DNA from: Methyloversatilis universalis
GTDB lineage: Bacteria > Pseudomonadota > Gammaproteobacteria > Methylococcales > Methylococcaceae
DNA: 48,872 bases
Assembly (NCBI GenBank): GCA_020723665.1
Contig: DYIL01000024.1
Span: forward strand, 1-48,872
Direction of reading: 5' to 3'
The notes under the pieces are model-generated. The model saw only the letters and a program-made list of their open reading frames with translations, was not told the DNA's origin and did not search any database. Every line of letters begins with the position of its first letter. Position 1 is the stretch's first letter. Positions 29,161 through 39,080 of the stretch are shown one piece after another. A program made the translations under genes and the position numbers.

Positions 29161-30243
29161 CTATGCGTGTTCGCGTTCGAATTCGCGCATGAATTCGATC
29201 AAGGCGTCGACGCCTTCTTCGGGCATCGCGTTATAGATGCTCGCCCTGAATCCGCCCACCGACCGGTGCCCCTCGAGGTTGACCAATCCTGCCGCCCTAG
29301 CTTCGGTCAGAAAGGTTTTTTCAAGGTCCGTTTTCGCCAGCCGAAACGGGATGTTCATGCGGGAGCGATAGGCCGGGTCGACGGGGTTCGAATAGAGCCC
29401 GGATCCGTCGATGGCGGCATACAGCTTTTCCGCCTTACGGACGTTGCGCGCCTCGACCGCGGCCAATCCGCCCTGCTCTTTCAGCCATTCCAGCACCAGG
29501 CCGAGCAGATACCAGTTGTAAGTCGGCGGCGTATTGAGCATGGAGCCGCTGTCGGCCTGCTTCTTATAGTCGAAGATCGAAGGCGTATCGGTGCGCGCCT
29601 GCCCGATCAGATCTTCGCGCACGATCACCACGACGATGCCGGAAGGCCCCATGTTTTTCTGCGCCCCGGCATAAATCAGCCCGAATCGCGTGACATCCAA
29701 CGGCCGCGACAGGATATTGGACGACATGTCGCAAACCAGCGGCAGACCGGCCGAGTCGGGGACGTCCCGGAATTCGACCCCGCCTATGGTTTCGTTGGCG
29801 GTGTAATGAAGGTAAGCCGCATCCGGATCGATGTGCCAGTCCGCGCGATTCGGAATCGTCGTAAATCCGCTTACTTTGGAACTCGCCGCGACAGCAACCG
29901 AGCAGTAGCGCTCGGCTTCGGCAATGGCCTTTTCCGACCAAAGCCCGGTATTGACATAGCAGGCCTTGGATTTCCCCCGCAGCAGATTCATCGGAACCGC
30001 CGCGAACTGCCCGGTCGCGCCGCCTTGCAGGAACAAGACCTTGTAGCTCGCCGGGATCGCCAGCAGTTCCCGTAGATCCGCTTCGGATTTTTCCGCGACG
30101 GCGACGAAATCCTTGCCGCGATGACTCATTTCCATGATCGACATGCCGGTGGAATGCCAATCCGGCAATTCTTCGCGCGCGCGCAGCAACACCGCCTCCG
30201 GAAGCATGGACGGTCCCGCGCTGAAATTGTAAACCTTAGCCAT
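29161..30243 (-). CDS. serC: Phosphoserine aminotransferase
   Basis: A 360-residue PLP enzyme that makes 3-phosphoserine, and acts in pyridoxal phosphate synthesis. It opens with [13 protein letters not shown]. The PLP lysine is in [12 protein letters not shown], and the conserved [12 protein letters not shown] and [12 protein letters not shown] motifs are near the end. The ATG at 30243 is chosen because AGGAGG lies 7 bases before it. It overlaps the end of gyrA by 8 bases. An upstream in-frame ATG at 30264 would add seven residues not seen in the family. Confidence 0.96.
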   Translation of the reverse strand: MAKVYNFSAGPSMLPEAVLLRAREELPDWHSTGMSIMEMSHRGKDFVAVAEKSEADLRELLAIPASYKVLFLQGGATGQFAAVPMNLLRGKSKACYVNTGLWSEKAIAEAERYCSVAVAASSKVSGFTTIPNRADWHIDPDAAYLHYTANETIGGVEFRDVPDSAGLPLVCDMSSNILSRPLDVTRFGLIYAGAQKNMGPSGIVVVIVREDLIGQARTDTPSIFDYKKQADSGSMLNTPPTYNWYLLGLVLEWLKEQGGLAAVEARNVRKAEKLYAAIDGSGLYSNPVDPAYRSRMNIPFRLAKTDLEKTFLTEARAAGLVNLEGHRSVGGFRASIYNAMPEEGVDALIEFMREFEREHA

Positions 30244-32815
30244 CGGCACCCTCCTGGTTTTCATCCGATCCCGCCGATTCGTCGTTTTCGTCCTCGAGTA
30301 CCGGAATCCTATCCACTCCGACCACTTTTTCGCCCGGATTGAGGCGAATGACCATCACACCCTGGGTGTTGCGTCCGAGTTCCCGAATCTCTTCGACCCG
30401 CGTCCTTACCAGCGTGCCGGCGTCGGTAATCAGCATGATCTCATCCGAATCCCGCACCAGCACGGCGCCGACCACCGAACCGTTACGCTCGCTGGTTTGA
30501 ATGGCGATCACGCCCTGACCGCCGCGGCGATGTACTGGGAAGTCGCTCAGGGCCGTGCGCTTGCCGAAGCCGTTTTCGGTGACATTCAGCACCGAACCTT
30601 CGGTGCCGATGATAAGGGCGATGATCTTTTGCCCGTCGTTGAGCGTCATGCCGCGAACGCCGGTCGCGCCGCGTCCCATCGGGCGAACGTCATCTTCCTC
30701 GAAGCACACCGCCTTGCCCGCATTACTGAACAGCATGACCCGCTGCTTGCCGTCTGTGATGGCAACGTTCACCAAATGATCGTCCTGGCGAAGATCGATG
30801 GCGATTTTCCCGGACGGGCGCGGCCGTTCGAATTCACGCAGCGCCACTTTCTTGACGATGCCGGATGCTGTCACCATGAACACGTAACGGCTTTCATCGA
30901 ACTCCCGCACCGGCAGAATGGCGTTGATGCGCTCGCCCTGCTCCAGTGGCAGCAGATTGACGAAGGGCTTGCCGCGCGAAACCCGGCTGGCCGAGGGCAG
31001 CTCGTAGACCTTGAGCCAATACACCTTGCCCACGCTGGAGAAGCAAAGGATGGTGTCATGCGTATTGGCCACCATGAGTTTTTCGATGAAATCCTCTTCC
31101 TTGGTGGTCGCTGCCGCCTTGCCGCGACCGCCGCGCCGCTGAGCGCGGTAGGCACTTAGAGGCTGCGATTTCACGTAGCCTTCGTGCGAGACCGTGACCA
31201 CCACATCTTCCTCGGTGATCAAATCTTCGGCGGATAAATCGAGATGATCCTCGATGATTTGGGTGCGGCGCTTGTCGCCGAACTGATCACGGATAGCTTG
31301 TAGCTCGTCGCGAATGACTTCCATCAGCCGCTTGTCGCTGGCCAGAATTTCGAGAAATTCGTCGATCTGCGCCAAGAGCTGCTTGTACTCGTCGATGATC
31401 TTGTCCTGTTCGAGACCGGTCAGGCGGTGCAGACGGAGATCCAAGATCGCCTGCGCCTGTTCCGGCGACAGCTTGTAACCGTTGTCGGTCAGACCGTAAC
31501 CGGCCGCGAGGTTTTCCGGACGAGACCGTATCGCGTCCTCCGCCCTCGCCAAAAGCTCCGAAACCACGCCGGGACGCCAGGTGCGCTGCAATAGCCGCTG
31601 TTTCGCGTCCGCCGGGGTGGGCGAGGTCTTGATCAGTTCGATGACTTCGTCGATATTCGCGAGAGCGACAGCCTGCCCTTCCAGGATATGAGCCCGCTCG
31701 CGCGCCTTTCTGAGATCGTACAGCGTGCGCCGGGTGACGACTTCGCGGCGATGGTCGATGAAGGCCGCGAGCAACTCCTTGAGATTCATACAGCGCGGAC
31801 GGCCGTCCAGCAAGGCCACCATGTTGATGCCGAACACGCTCTGCATAGCCGTCTGCTGATACAGATTATTCAGCACCACTTCCGGCACTTCGCCGCGCTT
31901 GAGCTCGATCACCATGCGCATACCGTCCTTGTCGGATTCGTCGCGCAGCCCGGAGATGCCCTCCAGCTTTCCTTCCTTGACCAGTTCGGCGATCTTTTCC
32001 ATGAGCCGCGCCTTGTTCACCTGGTACGGCAGCTCGCTGACGACGATACTGATGCGTCCGCCGTCGTCCTCGAAATCGCAGCGGGCTCGAATATAAATGC
32101 GCCCTCGCCCGGTGAGATAAGCTTCGCGGATGCCGCTTGCCCCGTTGATGATGCCCGCCGTGGGAAAATCCGGGCCCGGAATGTGTTCCATAAGCTCGGC
32201 GATGCCGGTATCCGGATTCTCAATCAGCAGCAAGCAGGCATCGATGACTTCGGTGAGATTGTGGGGCGGGATATTGGTCGCCATGCCTACCGCAATGCCC
32301 GCCGAACCGTTGATGAGCAGGTTCGGGATGCGGGTCGGCAGTACCGAAGGCTCTTTTTCGGACTCGTCGTAGTTCGGAACGAAGTCGACCGTCTCTTTTT
32401 CGAGATCTGCGAGCAACTCGTGCGCAATGCGGGCCATGCGCACCTCGGTATAACGCATGGCCGCCGGCGGATCGCCGTCCACAGAACCGAAATTCCCCTG
32501 GCCGTCGATCAGCATGTAGCGCAGCGAGAACGGCTGGGCCATGCGCACGATGGTGTCGTATACCGCGGCGTCGCCGTGCGGATGGTATTTACCGATGACA
32601 TCGCCCACCACGCGGGCGGATTTCTTGTAAGGCTTGTTCCAGTCGTTGCCCAGTTCGTGCATGGCGTAGAGCACGCGCCGATGCACCGGTTTCAGGCCGT
32701 CGCGAACATCCGGCAAGGCGCGTCCCACGATCACGCTCATGGCGTAATCGAGATAGGACTGCTTCATCTCGTCTTCGAGATTGACCGGAATGATTTCTTT
32801 GGCGAAGGAAGTCAT
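30236..32815 (-). CDS. gyrA: DNA gyrase subunit A
   Basis: An 859-residue subunit that cuts and rejoins DNA in gyrase. Numbering matches E. coli: catalytic Tyr122 in [11 protein letters not shown] and QRDR Asp87. Residue 83, Ser in E. coli, is Ala ([10 protein letters not shown]; codon GCC checked at 32567-32569). The GyrA box QRRGGRGK opens the C-terminal DNA-wrapping domain, which ends in an acidic tail. It is the first gene of the ten-gene minus-strand run to ihfB. The gap before it holds DnaA-box-like 9-mers. Confidence 0.97.
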   Translation of the reverse strand: MTSFAKEIIPVNLEDEMKQSYLDYAMSVIVGRALPDVRDGLKPVHRRVLYAMHELGNDWNKPYKKSARVVGDVIGKYHPHGDAAVYDTIVRMAQPFSLRYMLIDGQGNFGSVDGDPPAAMRYTEVRMARIAHELLADLEKETVDFVPNYDESEKEPSVLPTRIPNLLINGSAGIAVGMATNIPPHNLTEVIDACLLLIENPDTGIAELMEHIPGPDFPTAGIINGASGIREAYLTGRGRIYIRARCDFEDDGGRISIVVSELPYQVNKARLMEKIAELVKEGKLEGISGLRDESDKDGMRMVIELKRGEVPEVVLNNLYQQTAMQSVFGINMVALLDGRPRCMNLKELLAAFIDHRREVVTRRTLYDLRKARERAHILEGQAVALANIDEVIELIKTSPTPADAKQRLLQRTWRPGVVSELLARAEDAIRSRPENLAAGYGLTDNGYKLSPEQAQAILDLRLHRLTGLEQDKIIDEYKQLLAQIDEFLEILASDKRLMEVIRDELQAIRDQFGDKRRTQIIEDHLDLSAEDLITEEDVVVTVSHEGYVKSQPLSAYRAQRRGGRGKAAATTKEEDFIEKLMVANTHDTILCFSSVGKVYWLKVYELPSASRVSRGKPFVNLLPLEQGERINAILPVREFDESRYVFMVTASGIVKKVALREFERPRPSGKIAIDLRQDDHLVNVAITDGKQRVMLFSNAGKAVCFEEDDVRPMGRGATGVRGMTLNDGQKIIALIIGTEGSVLNVTENGFGKRTALSDFPVHRRGGQGVIAIQTSERNGSVVGAVLVRDSDEIMLITDAGTLVRTRVEEIRELGRNTQGVMVIRLNPGEKVVGVDRIPVLEDENDESAGSDENQEGADG

Positions 32816-32925
32816 GAGGGATTGCTGTACCGTGAAGGAGCAGCGCCGCTACGGATATGCAGCGCAAATACCGGGGGGCATTATAACCTCTGAGACGAGG
32901 CCGCTCCACTAAAGCGGAACCGCGG

Positions 32926-32960
32926 TTATCCACCGTTTCTGTGGGTAAAGTTGTGGAAGA
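32926..32960. promoter_or_regulatory. Cluster of DnaA-box-like 9-mers upstream of gyrA
   Basis: TTATCCACC (32926-32934) matches the DnaA box TTATCCACA at 8 of 9. TGTGGGTAA (32940-32948, reverse of TTACCCACA) also matches at 8 of 9. TGTGGAAGA (32952-32960, reverse of TCTTCCACA) matches at 7 of 9. All three lie 110-145 bases before the gyrA start. A role in DnaA control of gyrA is inference. The gap is otherwise non-coding. Confidence 0.35.
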
Positions 32961-32986
32961 GCTTTCGATAGCCGAGCTAAGGCGTT

Positions 32987-33013
32987 GCCGCCCCACGTTT
33001 TTCGTGGAGCGGC
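32987..33013. terminator. Strong hairpin downstream of the HerA-like gene
   Basis: GCCGCCCCACG and CGTGGAGCGGC (32987-32997, 33003-33013) pair over about 10 bases around a TTTTT loop, 25 bases after the HerA-like gene ends on the minus strand. No T-run follows on that strand, so its efficiency as a terminator is unclear. It would separate this gene from gyrA. Confidence 0.4.
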
Positions 33014-33038
33014 CAAAAATTTCGCTCAGGCCGCCGGT

Positions 33039-34697
33039 TTATCGTCCCTGCCGTCTCCAGCGGTCGACGATGCCTTCGATGTCCAAGTCTTCCGGACCCG
33101 ACTTCCATGCCATGTAGAAATCCGCATCGTTGCTGTTGGGCGTAGGATCGGGCTTGTGAATCTGGGTCCGGGTGGGAAGCGGGATGGCCTCGCCGAGAAT
33201 CATGGCTTCGCCGCGGCCGAGAGACGCGAGGATATCGACCAGATCGGATTCGCCTTCCGGCACCAGCTTGCGCACGTAGTCCTGGTCGTCGGGATTGGTT
33301 ATGCGCAAACAGATGTATGTACCACATTGCGACAATACCGTCTCCGACAGCTCGTGGGGCCGCTGACTGATCACGCCCAATCCGACCCCGTACTTGCGTC
33401 CTTCCTTGGCGATTCGTTCCATGCTCTTGCGAGTGCCTTCGAACTGGGTGCTGGATTCACGGGGAATGTAGGCGTGAGCTTCCTCGCAGACCAGTAAAAT
33501 GGGAAATTCGCGGTTGAACGGGTTCCAGTAATTGAATTCGAAGGCCAAACGCCCGATCTGAGCCGAAACCGTCGGACGCACATCGAACGGCACCGGGCTC
33601 AAATCGATGACCGTGATCTGGCATTTCGGATCGCCCAGACCGACGAAATCCCTCAAAAGCCCCGGCAGAGCTTCCGAGCGGTTTCGCCTCACCGGATTAA
33701 GCAGAAAATCGTAACGCACGTCATTGAGCCGACTTTGCAGTTTGACCAGAAATTCGTCGAACTGGCCGAACAACGGGCCTTTGGTCTTGCCGAAATCGGT
33801 GCGGAATTCATTGGCTTCTTTGAAGCTCTCGTAAACCTGCCGCAAGGAGAAGTAAATCGGCGAGTCCAGTGAAATCGTTTCCAAATCCAGGGACTTTGCC
33901 TCCTTTTTCTTCAACTCGAAAATCGTCTCGCGTAAAAACGCCGTCTGTATGGCGGCTCCCGGATCATTGCGGTCGACCAACAAGTCCAGCAACTCGGCGA
34001 AGGTCATGAGCCAATAAGGAATCTCCAGCGCCCGCGCGTCGAGATAACGCGTCCGTTCCGGCTTGAAGGCGGAATGCAAAGCCCTGCCTCGATCCCTCCA
34101 GCAATATTCGCCGTGCAGATCGAGCAAGATGATGTGCGCGTTCGGCATGGCATCGACCATGCGCTGAATGAGGCTCGCCACCGACCATGACTTGCCGGAG
34201 CCGGACTGCCCGAGAATCGCGAAATGGCGGCTGCACAAGGCCGACGGATCCAGGTGAACGGCCGTCGAGGGATGGCTGCGGAGGTAACCGAGTTCGAACC
34301 GGTACTGCCGGTGCTTCGCGAAAACCGAATCGATTTCTTCCTCGGCCACGATGTGAACCTCCGCGCCAGGCGTCGGAAAATGCCTCACCCCGCGATGGAA
34401 TACGCCGTCCTCGGTAATCTGCCCGAGCGGCGTCAGCGCAACCAGGCAGCCGGCCGCGGAACGGCAGGTCCGCCCATCGGAACGGTCCGCCTCCACATGA
34501 TTGATCAAGGCCAATGATCGAAAGCCGTGCTGGCGGACGGACACATAAGAACCCACCTGCCCGACCACCTTGACCTCGTCGCTCGCCTTCAGCGCCGGAC
34601 GGAAACCGTCTTCGTCGCTGAGCAACTTCGCTACGAATCGACCGTTGCGGACCTCTAACAAGTGGCCAATCAGCGTATCGTTGTTTTCTTCGGACAT
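33039..34697 (-). CDS. HerA-like ATPase (DUF87 family)
   Basis: A 552-residue P-loop ATPase of the HerA/FtsK group, hexameric DNA translocases. Residues about 10-75 look like the HAS beta-barrel of HerA proteins. Walker A is GQSGSGKS (about 163-170), Walker B is ILLVCEEAHAY, and a sensor-like GVISQRP follows. The C-terminus ends with a short tail. The ATG at 34697 is preferred over the GTG just before it because GAGG lies 6 bases upstream. No NurA nuclease, Sir2 or other effector gene is adjacent, so it is solitary. A repair role is plausible; defence use is possible but nothing here supports it directly. Confidence 0.85.
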   Translation of the reverse strand: MSEENNDTLIGHLLEVRNGRFVAKLLSDEDGFRPALKASDEVKVVGQVGSYVSVRQHGFRSLALINHVEADRSDGRTCRSAAGCLVALTPLGQITEDGVFHRGVRHFPTPGAEVHIVAEEEIDSVFAKHRQYRFELGYLRSHPSTAVHLDPSALCSRHFAILGQSGSGKSWSVASLIQRMVDAMPNAHIILLDLHGEYCWRDRGRALHSAFKPERTRYLDARALEIPYWLMTFAELLDLLVDRNDPGAAIQTAFLRETIFELKKKEAKSLDLETISLDSPIYFSLRQVYESFKEANEFRTDFGKTKGPLFGQFDEFLVKLQSRLNDVRYDFLLNPVRRNRSEALPGLLRDFVGLGDPKCQITVIDLSPVPFDVRPTVSAQIGRLAFEFNYWNPFNREFPILLVCEEAHAYIPRESSTQFEGTRKSMERIAKEGRKYGVGLGVISQRPHELSETVLSQCGTYICLRITNPDDQDYVRKLVPEGESDLVDILASLGRGEAMILGEAIPLPTRTQIHKPDPTPNSNDADFYMAWKSGPEDLDIEGIVDRWRRQGR

Positions 34698-34798
34698 CAC
34701 GGACCTCTAAAAATAGGCAGCAACAAAACCGGGACCTCCGGCCGGCCAGGCCGACGACCGGAAACCGGCGTCCCTTCCGATACCGGCAATGATTTATT

Positions 34799-34972
34799 GG
34801 AAGCTCTGATTAAGTCGTTCGCCAAGCTCAGGACGAACCGTAACGCGTTGATGCCGTTCGTGCTGCCTGCCCGCGCGGCCTGCCTGCAGCGGGCAGGCAG
34901 CAAGCGGGAGCTTGTCGAACTCTCGTGAGCTTGTCGAAGGGCGTGAACGGAATCAACTTGTTCAGAGCTTCC
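34799..34972. repeat. Dispersed repeat family R1, 174-base copy
   Basis: Terminal inverted repeats GGAAGCTCTGATTAAGT and ACTTGTTCAGAGCTTCC bound a non-coding stretch with several copies of the TTCGACAAGCTC/GAGCTTGTCGAA motif and a GCCTGC-rich palindrome. The right half matches the left end of the copy at 45158 in reverse (GTGAACGGAATCAACTTGTTC). It lies 100 bases upstream of the HerA-like gene start. No gene was found from 34973 to 35297. Confidence 0.75.
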
Positions 34973-35297
34973 TATTAACCCCGTCCATAACTATAGCCAG
35001 CGCAGGGACGCTCCGGCGCGGCGACAAGCCGTGTGAACCAAGCCCGGGCGACCGGACTTGGTGACGGCCCGAAAGACCAAGCGGGTATTTACGGACCTTA
35101 TGAACGGCAACTCTAGGAGAACCAGCCAAAAAATTAGACCAGCTTGGCGAATATGCGAATTCGATGGTGTGACTCCGGTTTCCCCAAGGCATGCTTTAAG
35201 ATCAATTTGCACTGCCAGCCCGGATATTTCGCAAAGATGGGGTGGCGGAAGCGGAGAACCCTTATAAAATTCAACGGTTGAGATTGGTTTTACCGCC

Positions 35298-35803
35298 ATG
35301 GCGGATTGTACCGGGCAAATCGACCTGTTTGCCCGACTGGTTCGGCACCGAGTGGCGGTGAAATTCGGGAGAGGCAATGTGACCGGCGATGCCCGGGTAT
35401 CGCTGTTGCGGCACGTGGATGTCGCCTCGGGCCGCTCGAGACCGTGGCCGGGCGCCTTTCTGATCCCCGCGACCCGAGCCGCTGCCGGCATTCGGCCCTA
35501 CAGCTATCACGGCAGCGGGTGTATGGGTGGGCTCTGCCAAGGCCACCAAGACCTGAACCACCACGACACGTTTCGCCCTGAATCCGGCCTTGCAGACCGC
35601 TTGCGTGCGGGTCTCGCCCGGGGCTTCCGGCCCGACCCCGTGCCGTGGAGAACCGGATGCACCGATCGGCGGCGTAGGCGATCCATGAGGAATTCCCTGC
35701 CCAGTGCATCGGCACCTTCGAGACCCCGCCGGAAGAATTGATTCTCGACGTTGACGCCACCAATGCTCCGGTGCATGGGACTCAGGAGGGCCGGTTCTTT
35801 CAT
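35298..35803 (+). pseudogene. IS1380-family transposase, decayed N-terminal part
   Basis: The plus strand encodes, in shifting frames, pieces that follow the IS1380-family transposase in order. These are QIDLFARLVRHRVAVKF then GNVTGDA-VSLLRHVD (frame of 35298); DPRDPSRCRHSALQLSRQ then RVYGWAL (the frame two bases later); GHQDLNHHDTFRPE (frame of 35298 again); and ENR, a stop, then PPEELILDVDATNAPVHG with TQEGRFFH. At least two frameshifts and one stop are needed. Similarity stops at about 35803, so the C-terminal two thirds, including the rest of the DDE catalytic domain, are missing. No intact terminal repeats were identified. The family is recognised from memory of its conserved motifs, not by a search. 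Confidence 0.7.
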
Positions 35804-35914
35804 CCAAGCCGATTCGTTTTCAGACACGGCCTCGCCGCCCGATCAACGGTCAACTGATCGGTTTCGGCGAAAAATAAGAAATTTCTTACACTCCCCCACC
35901 CAATAATTACCCAT

Positions 35915-36075
35915 GGGGACCTCGAAAACCACCTTCCCGGCGGTTTTTCTCTTGGCCAAGCCCAAGTGCGGTTTGAGCCTGGCTTGCGTTTTCAACCGCT
36001 TGCGTGGCTGAAAACGACGGGGCGTACCTGCCCCTTACAAGCACCTCGAAGTTTTTCGAGGTACTCTATAATTTT
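35915..36075 (+). repeat. Dispersed repeat R3, uninterrupted copy
   Basis: It begins with a terminator-like hairpin AAAACC/GGTTTT (35925-35930, 35942-35947), then a GGCTTGCGTTTTCAACCG junction, a GACGGGGC-CCTGCCCC stretch and a second hairpin around CTCGAAGTTTTTCGAGG. The junction at 35981-35990 corresponds to the empty insertion site of the element at 20250-20354. Bases 35804-35914 and 36076-36225 beside it show no gene; the latter must hold the promoter of the receptor gene. Confidence 0.7.
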
Positions 36076-36225
36076 AAGCCGTCGCCCGACGCAGCCTCGA
36101 CCACATCGTTGTCACGCGAGCGTAGTCGGCACTTTCCTAAAAATAAAAACAATTCCTGTTTCGGCGACGGAAATGAAAAACGGACCTTCGAGTTTCCGTC
36201 CGAGCGGAATCAACGAGGTTGTCCC

Positions 36226-37803
36226 ATGAAAATCAATCTACCCGTCACCGATCACGAAAGAACTTATCCCGCCGACACACATATTATCTCGACCACCGAC
36301 CTGAAAGGCATCATCACGTACGCAAACAAGGACTTCCAGACGGTCGCCGGCTTCACCGAAGAGGAACTGCTCCACAAGAATCACAATGTGGTCCGACACC
36401 CGGATATGCCGCCGGAAGCCTTCGCCGATCTCTGGGCTACCCTGAAAAGTCAGAAACCCTGGATGGGAATCGTAAAAAATCGCTGTAAGAACGGGGACTA
36501 CTATTGGGTAGACGCTTTCGTCATGCCGATGCTCGACGGCGACCGGGTGGTCGGTTACGAATCGGTAAGAGTCAAACCGTCGAGGGAGCACGTGGCGAGG
36601 GCGGAAAATCTTTACCGATTACTGCGCAAAAAGGAATTCAAGCGGCCGTCGCTTTCCGATCTGGGCTTCGCAACGAAAACTTTCGCTGCATTCGTTATCG
36701 CCATGGCGCCTTTTCCGGTCGTCCATTTCATCCGGGACGACCTCGATCTCATGTTTATTGTCGCGGCCGCCTCGAGCTTGGTGGTTTCGGCTGTCATGGC
36801 CCGGTTTTTGGCCAGACCGCTTGTCCAAGCGGCGGACTTCTCCAAGCGGTTTATCGATAACGGTGTCGCCCGAAAAGTCTACACGGGCCGAAACGACGAA
36901 GTGGGCCAGTTGCAAACCGCCGTGATTTCCCTGCAAGCCCGGCTGCGAACCGTCGTTGTACGCTTCGAAGATGCCGCCGGCCGGCTCCACGACATAGCGA
37001 CTCACGCCCGGCAGGCTGCGGCACAGACCAGCAACGACCTCGCCCATCAGCAGTCTGAGATTGCCACGGTAACGACGGCGGTCGATGAAATGACGGCGAC
37101 CGTTCAGAGTATCGCCCGCAATGCCGCGGAAGCCGCTTCCGCCGCCGACCGCGCAACCCACGCAGCGAGCAAGGGCAAGCATGCGGTGGGGGAGACCGCC
37201 GTTGCGATCGACGACTTGGCCCACGAGGTCGAGAATGCCGCGCAGGCGATAGGAAAACTGGAACAAGAAAGCAGAGGCATCGATGTCGTGGTCAACGTGA
37301 TCCGCGACATCGCCGACCAAACCAATCTGTTGGCATTGAACGCCGCCATCGAGGCTGCGCGCGCGGGCGAGCGGGGACGCGGTTTCGCGGTCGTTGCCGA
37401 AGAAGTACGCAAGCTGGCGTCCACCACCCAAAGTTCGACCCGGGAAATCCAGAAAATCGTCGAGCGGCTGCAGAAAGAAGCCCAGGAAGCCACCGCCGTT
37501 ATGGAGAAAGGCCGCCGGCAAGCTCAAGTGAGCGTGCAACAGGCGGAGATCTGCAATGAAACGCTTTCCGAGATCACGCGAGCGATTGAAGAAATCAAGG
37601 ATATGAATGTGCAAGTCGCAAGCGCCGTGGAGGAGCAATCCTACGTCACTCAAGAAATCATGCGCAACGTTGAAAACATCAACCAAAAAACCAAGAACAT
37701 CGCGACAGAGGCTGAACGGACCGCCAACACCAGTGAACAAGCGTTACAGTTGGCTACGGATCTTGAAAACCTCATGAAGCGTTTCGCCCAGGCCAACGAA
37801 TGA
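36226..37803 (+). CDS. Aer-like PAS methyl-accepting chemotaxis protein
   Basis: A 525-residue inner-membrane chemoreceptor. The PAS domain (about 15-120) shares with E. coli Aer the residues Arg57, His58 and Asp60 ([15 protein letters not shown]) and [14 protein letters not shown], the surfaces that bind FAD. Hydrophobic segments at about 150-168 and 174-196 anchor it, followed by a HAMP-like linker. The signalling tip [19 protein letters not shown] is intact and should contact CheA and CheW. It probably senses redox state or oxygen. The ATG at 36226 has CGAGG before it; the longer open frame to 36004 runs through repeat R3. Its stop overlaps the next start as ATGA. Confidence 0.93.
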   Translation: MKINLPVTDHERTYPADTHIISTTDLKGIITYANKDFQTVAGFTEEELLHKNHNVVRHPDMPPEAFADLWATLKSQKPWMGIVKNRCKNGDYYWVDAFVMPMLDGDRVVGYESVRVKPSREHVARAENLYRLLRKKEFKRPSLSDLGFATKTFAAFVIAMAPFPVVHFIRDDLDLMFIVAAASSLVVSAVMARFLARPLVQAADFSKRFIDNGVARKVYTGRNDEVGQLQTAVISLQARLRTVVVRFEDAAGRLHDIATHARQAAAQTSNDLAHQQSEIATVTTAVDEMTATVQSIARNAAEAASAADRATHAASKGKHAVGETAVAIDDLAHEVENAAQAIGKLEQESRGIDVVVNVIRDIADQTNLLALNAAIEAARAGERGRGFAVVAEEVRKLASTTQSSTREIQKIVERLQKEAQEATAVMEKGRRQAQVSVQQAEICNETLSEITRAIEEIKDMNVQVASAVEEQSYVTQEIMRNVENINQKTKNIATEAERTANTSEQALQLATDLENLMKRFAQANE

Positions 37804-39017
37804 GCGATTCGACTAAGCATCCAATCGGACGCTCGAGACTTTGCGCACGGGAAGCATTAAGCACTCATCTGGTAAGAGCAAAAGCCGACGACCGGCCCTC
37901 GTTAGAGAAACTCGAGCCGGGCTGTATCTACAGCGTTTTCGATGTCGTCCCCGCGGGGATGAGTCTCTTTCTGGGACTCGTATCGAGCGAACAAATCGCC
38001 CGGAATCCGGGCCGGACACTCGCTGACTTGGTGGCTGACCCGATTCCGGCCCCTGTCCACGAAAACACGCCGCTCGAAATCGTGAAAAACCGACTGGAAA
38101 AAGAGCACCTGCCGGCTCTGGCGGTTTTAAACGATAGCGGCGATTTCGTCGGAGCCGTAACCCAAACCAGCCTAATCGATGCGCTCCTGAAGCGCGAAAA
38201 CGAGCTCTTGTTGGATGCATCGCAACGCCATGCCGAATGGTCGACGGATCGCAATCCTTCGCTTTCCTGGTCGGAGCAGCTGAGATCGCTTAGTCTAGCG
38301 ACCCGTTCCTTGCTGCGGATCATGAATACGATAAAGCTGGAACGGCATCTGTTGGAAAATTCTCTCGAATATCTGACCCACTTGCTGTCGGCGCGCTACG
38401 GGGCTATCGGGATTTTCGACGAGCAAGGCCAACTCGCCGAATTCATCTACACTGGTTTGAGCGAAGAACAGGCGCAGCGGATCGAACACTGGCCGGAGGG
38501 AAAAGGTCTCCTGGGAAGGGCACTAGTCCGAAACCAGATTCTGCGGCTGCAGAATCTGCACGAGCACCCGCATGCCGCGGGATTTCCCCCGGGCCACCCG
38601 CCTATGCGGAACCTCCTCGCAGTGTCGATCTCCCACGAGGGACAAACCTACGGACGCATCTATCTCTGCGACAAAACGAACGGCGCGCCCTTCAGCGGGG
38701 AAGACGAACTTCTCGTCGCCACCTTCGCCGACACTTTGGCTCTGGCTATCCGGAATATCTGGAATCAGGAAGGACGCCGGCGCGCCGAGGAGCAGCTCCG
38801 AATCGCCGCCAGCGTGTTCGAGAACAGCTCCGAAGGCATCCTCATCGCGGACGCCGATACCAATATCGTGATGGTGAATCGCGCCCTGACCACTATCACC
38901 GGCTACTCGGAGGACGAAGTGATAGGGCAGAGACCCTCGATGTTCAGTTCCGGGCGGCATGATCGAAAGTTCTACCGCGAAATGTGGCGCAACCTGAATG
39001 AAACCGGGCAATGGTAG
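37800..39017 (+). CDS. N-terminal half of a CBS-GAF-PAS-GGDEF-EAL protein, cut by an in-frame TAG
   Basis: 405 residues encoded before a TAG at 39015-39017. A CBS-like pair covers about 45-135 ([20 protein letters not shown]), a GAF domain about 175-322, and a PAS domain starts at about 333 ([23 protein letters not shown]). The stop falls inside that PAS domain, right at ETGQW-stop-GEIWNKRKNGE, where the family normally continues with W(Q/R)GEIWN. Reading goes on in the same frame into the GGDEF-EAL half, so one CAG-to-TAG change would explain the break. The ATGA overlap with the receptor gene indicates one transcript. If no read-through occurs, this half alone has no output domain. Confidence 0.85.
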   Translation: MSDSTKHPIGRSRLCAREALSTHLVRAKADDRPSLEKLEPGCIYSVFDVVPAGMSLFLGLVSSEQIARNPGRTLADLVADPIPAPVHENTPLEIVKNRLEKEHLPALAVLNDSGDFVGAVTQTSLIDALLKRENELLLDASQRHAEWSTDRNPSLSWSEQLRSLSLATRSLLRIMNTIKLERHLLENSLEYLTHLLSARYGAIGIFDEQGQLAEFIYTGLSEEQAQRIEHWPEGKGLLGRALVRNQILRLQNLHEHPHAAGFPPGHPPMRNLLAVSISHEGQTYGRIYLCDKTNGAPFSGEDELLVATFADTLALAIRNIWNQEGRRRAEEQLRIAASVFENSSEGILIADADTNIVMVNRALTTITGYSEDEVIGQRPSMFSSGRHDRKFYREMWRNLNETGQW

Positions 39018-39080
39018 GGCGAAATCTGGAACAAGCGGAAAAACGGCGAAATCTATCCGGAATGGTTAAGCATCACCGCG

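Noticed and set aside
31688..32893. 401-codon open frame antisense to gyrA
   Set aside because: Shadow frame in GC-rich coding DNA with no family motifs, although it reaches past the gyrA start.
35271..35807. 178-codon minus-strand frame
   Set aside because: The opposite strand holds the IS1380 transposase motifs in order, so this frame is its antisense shadow.
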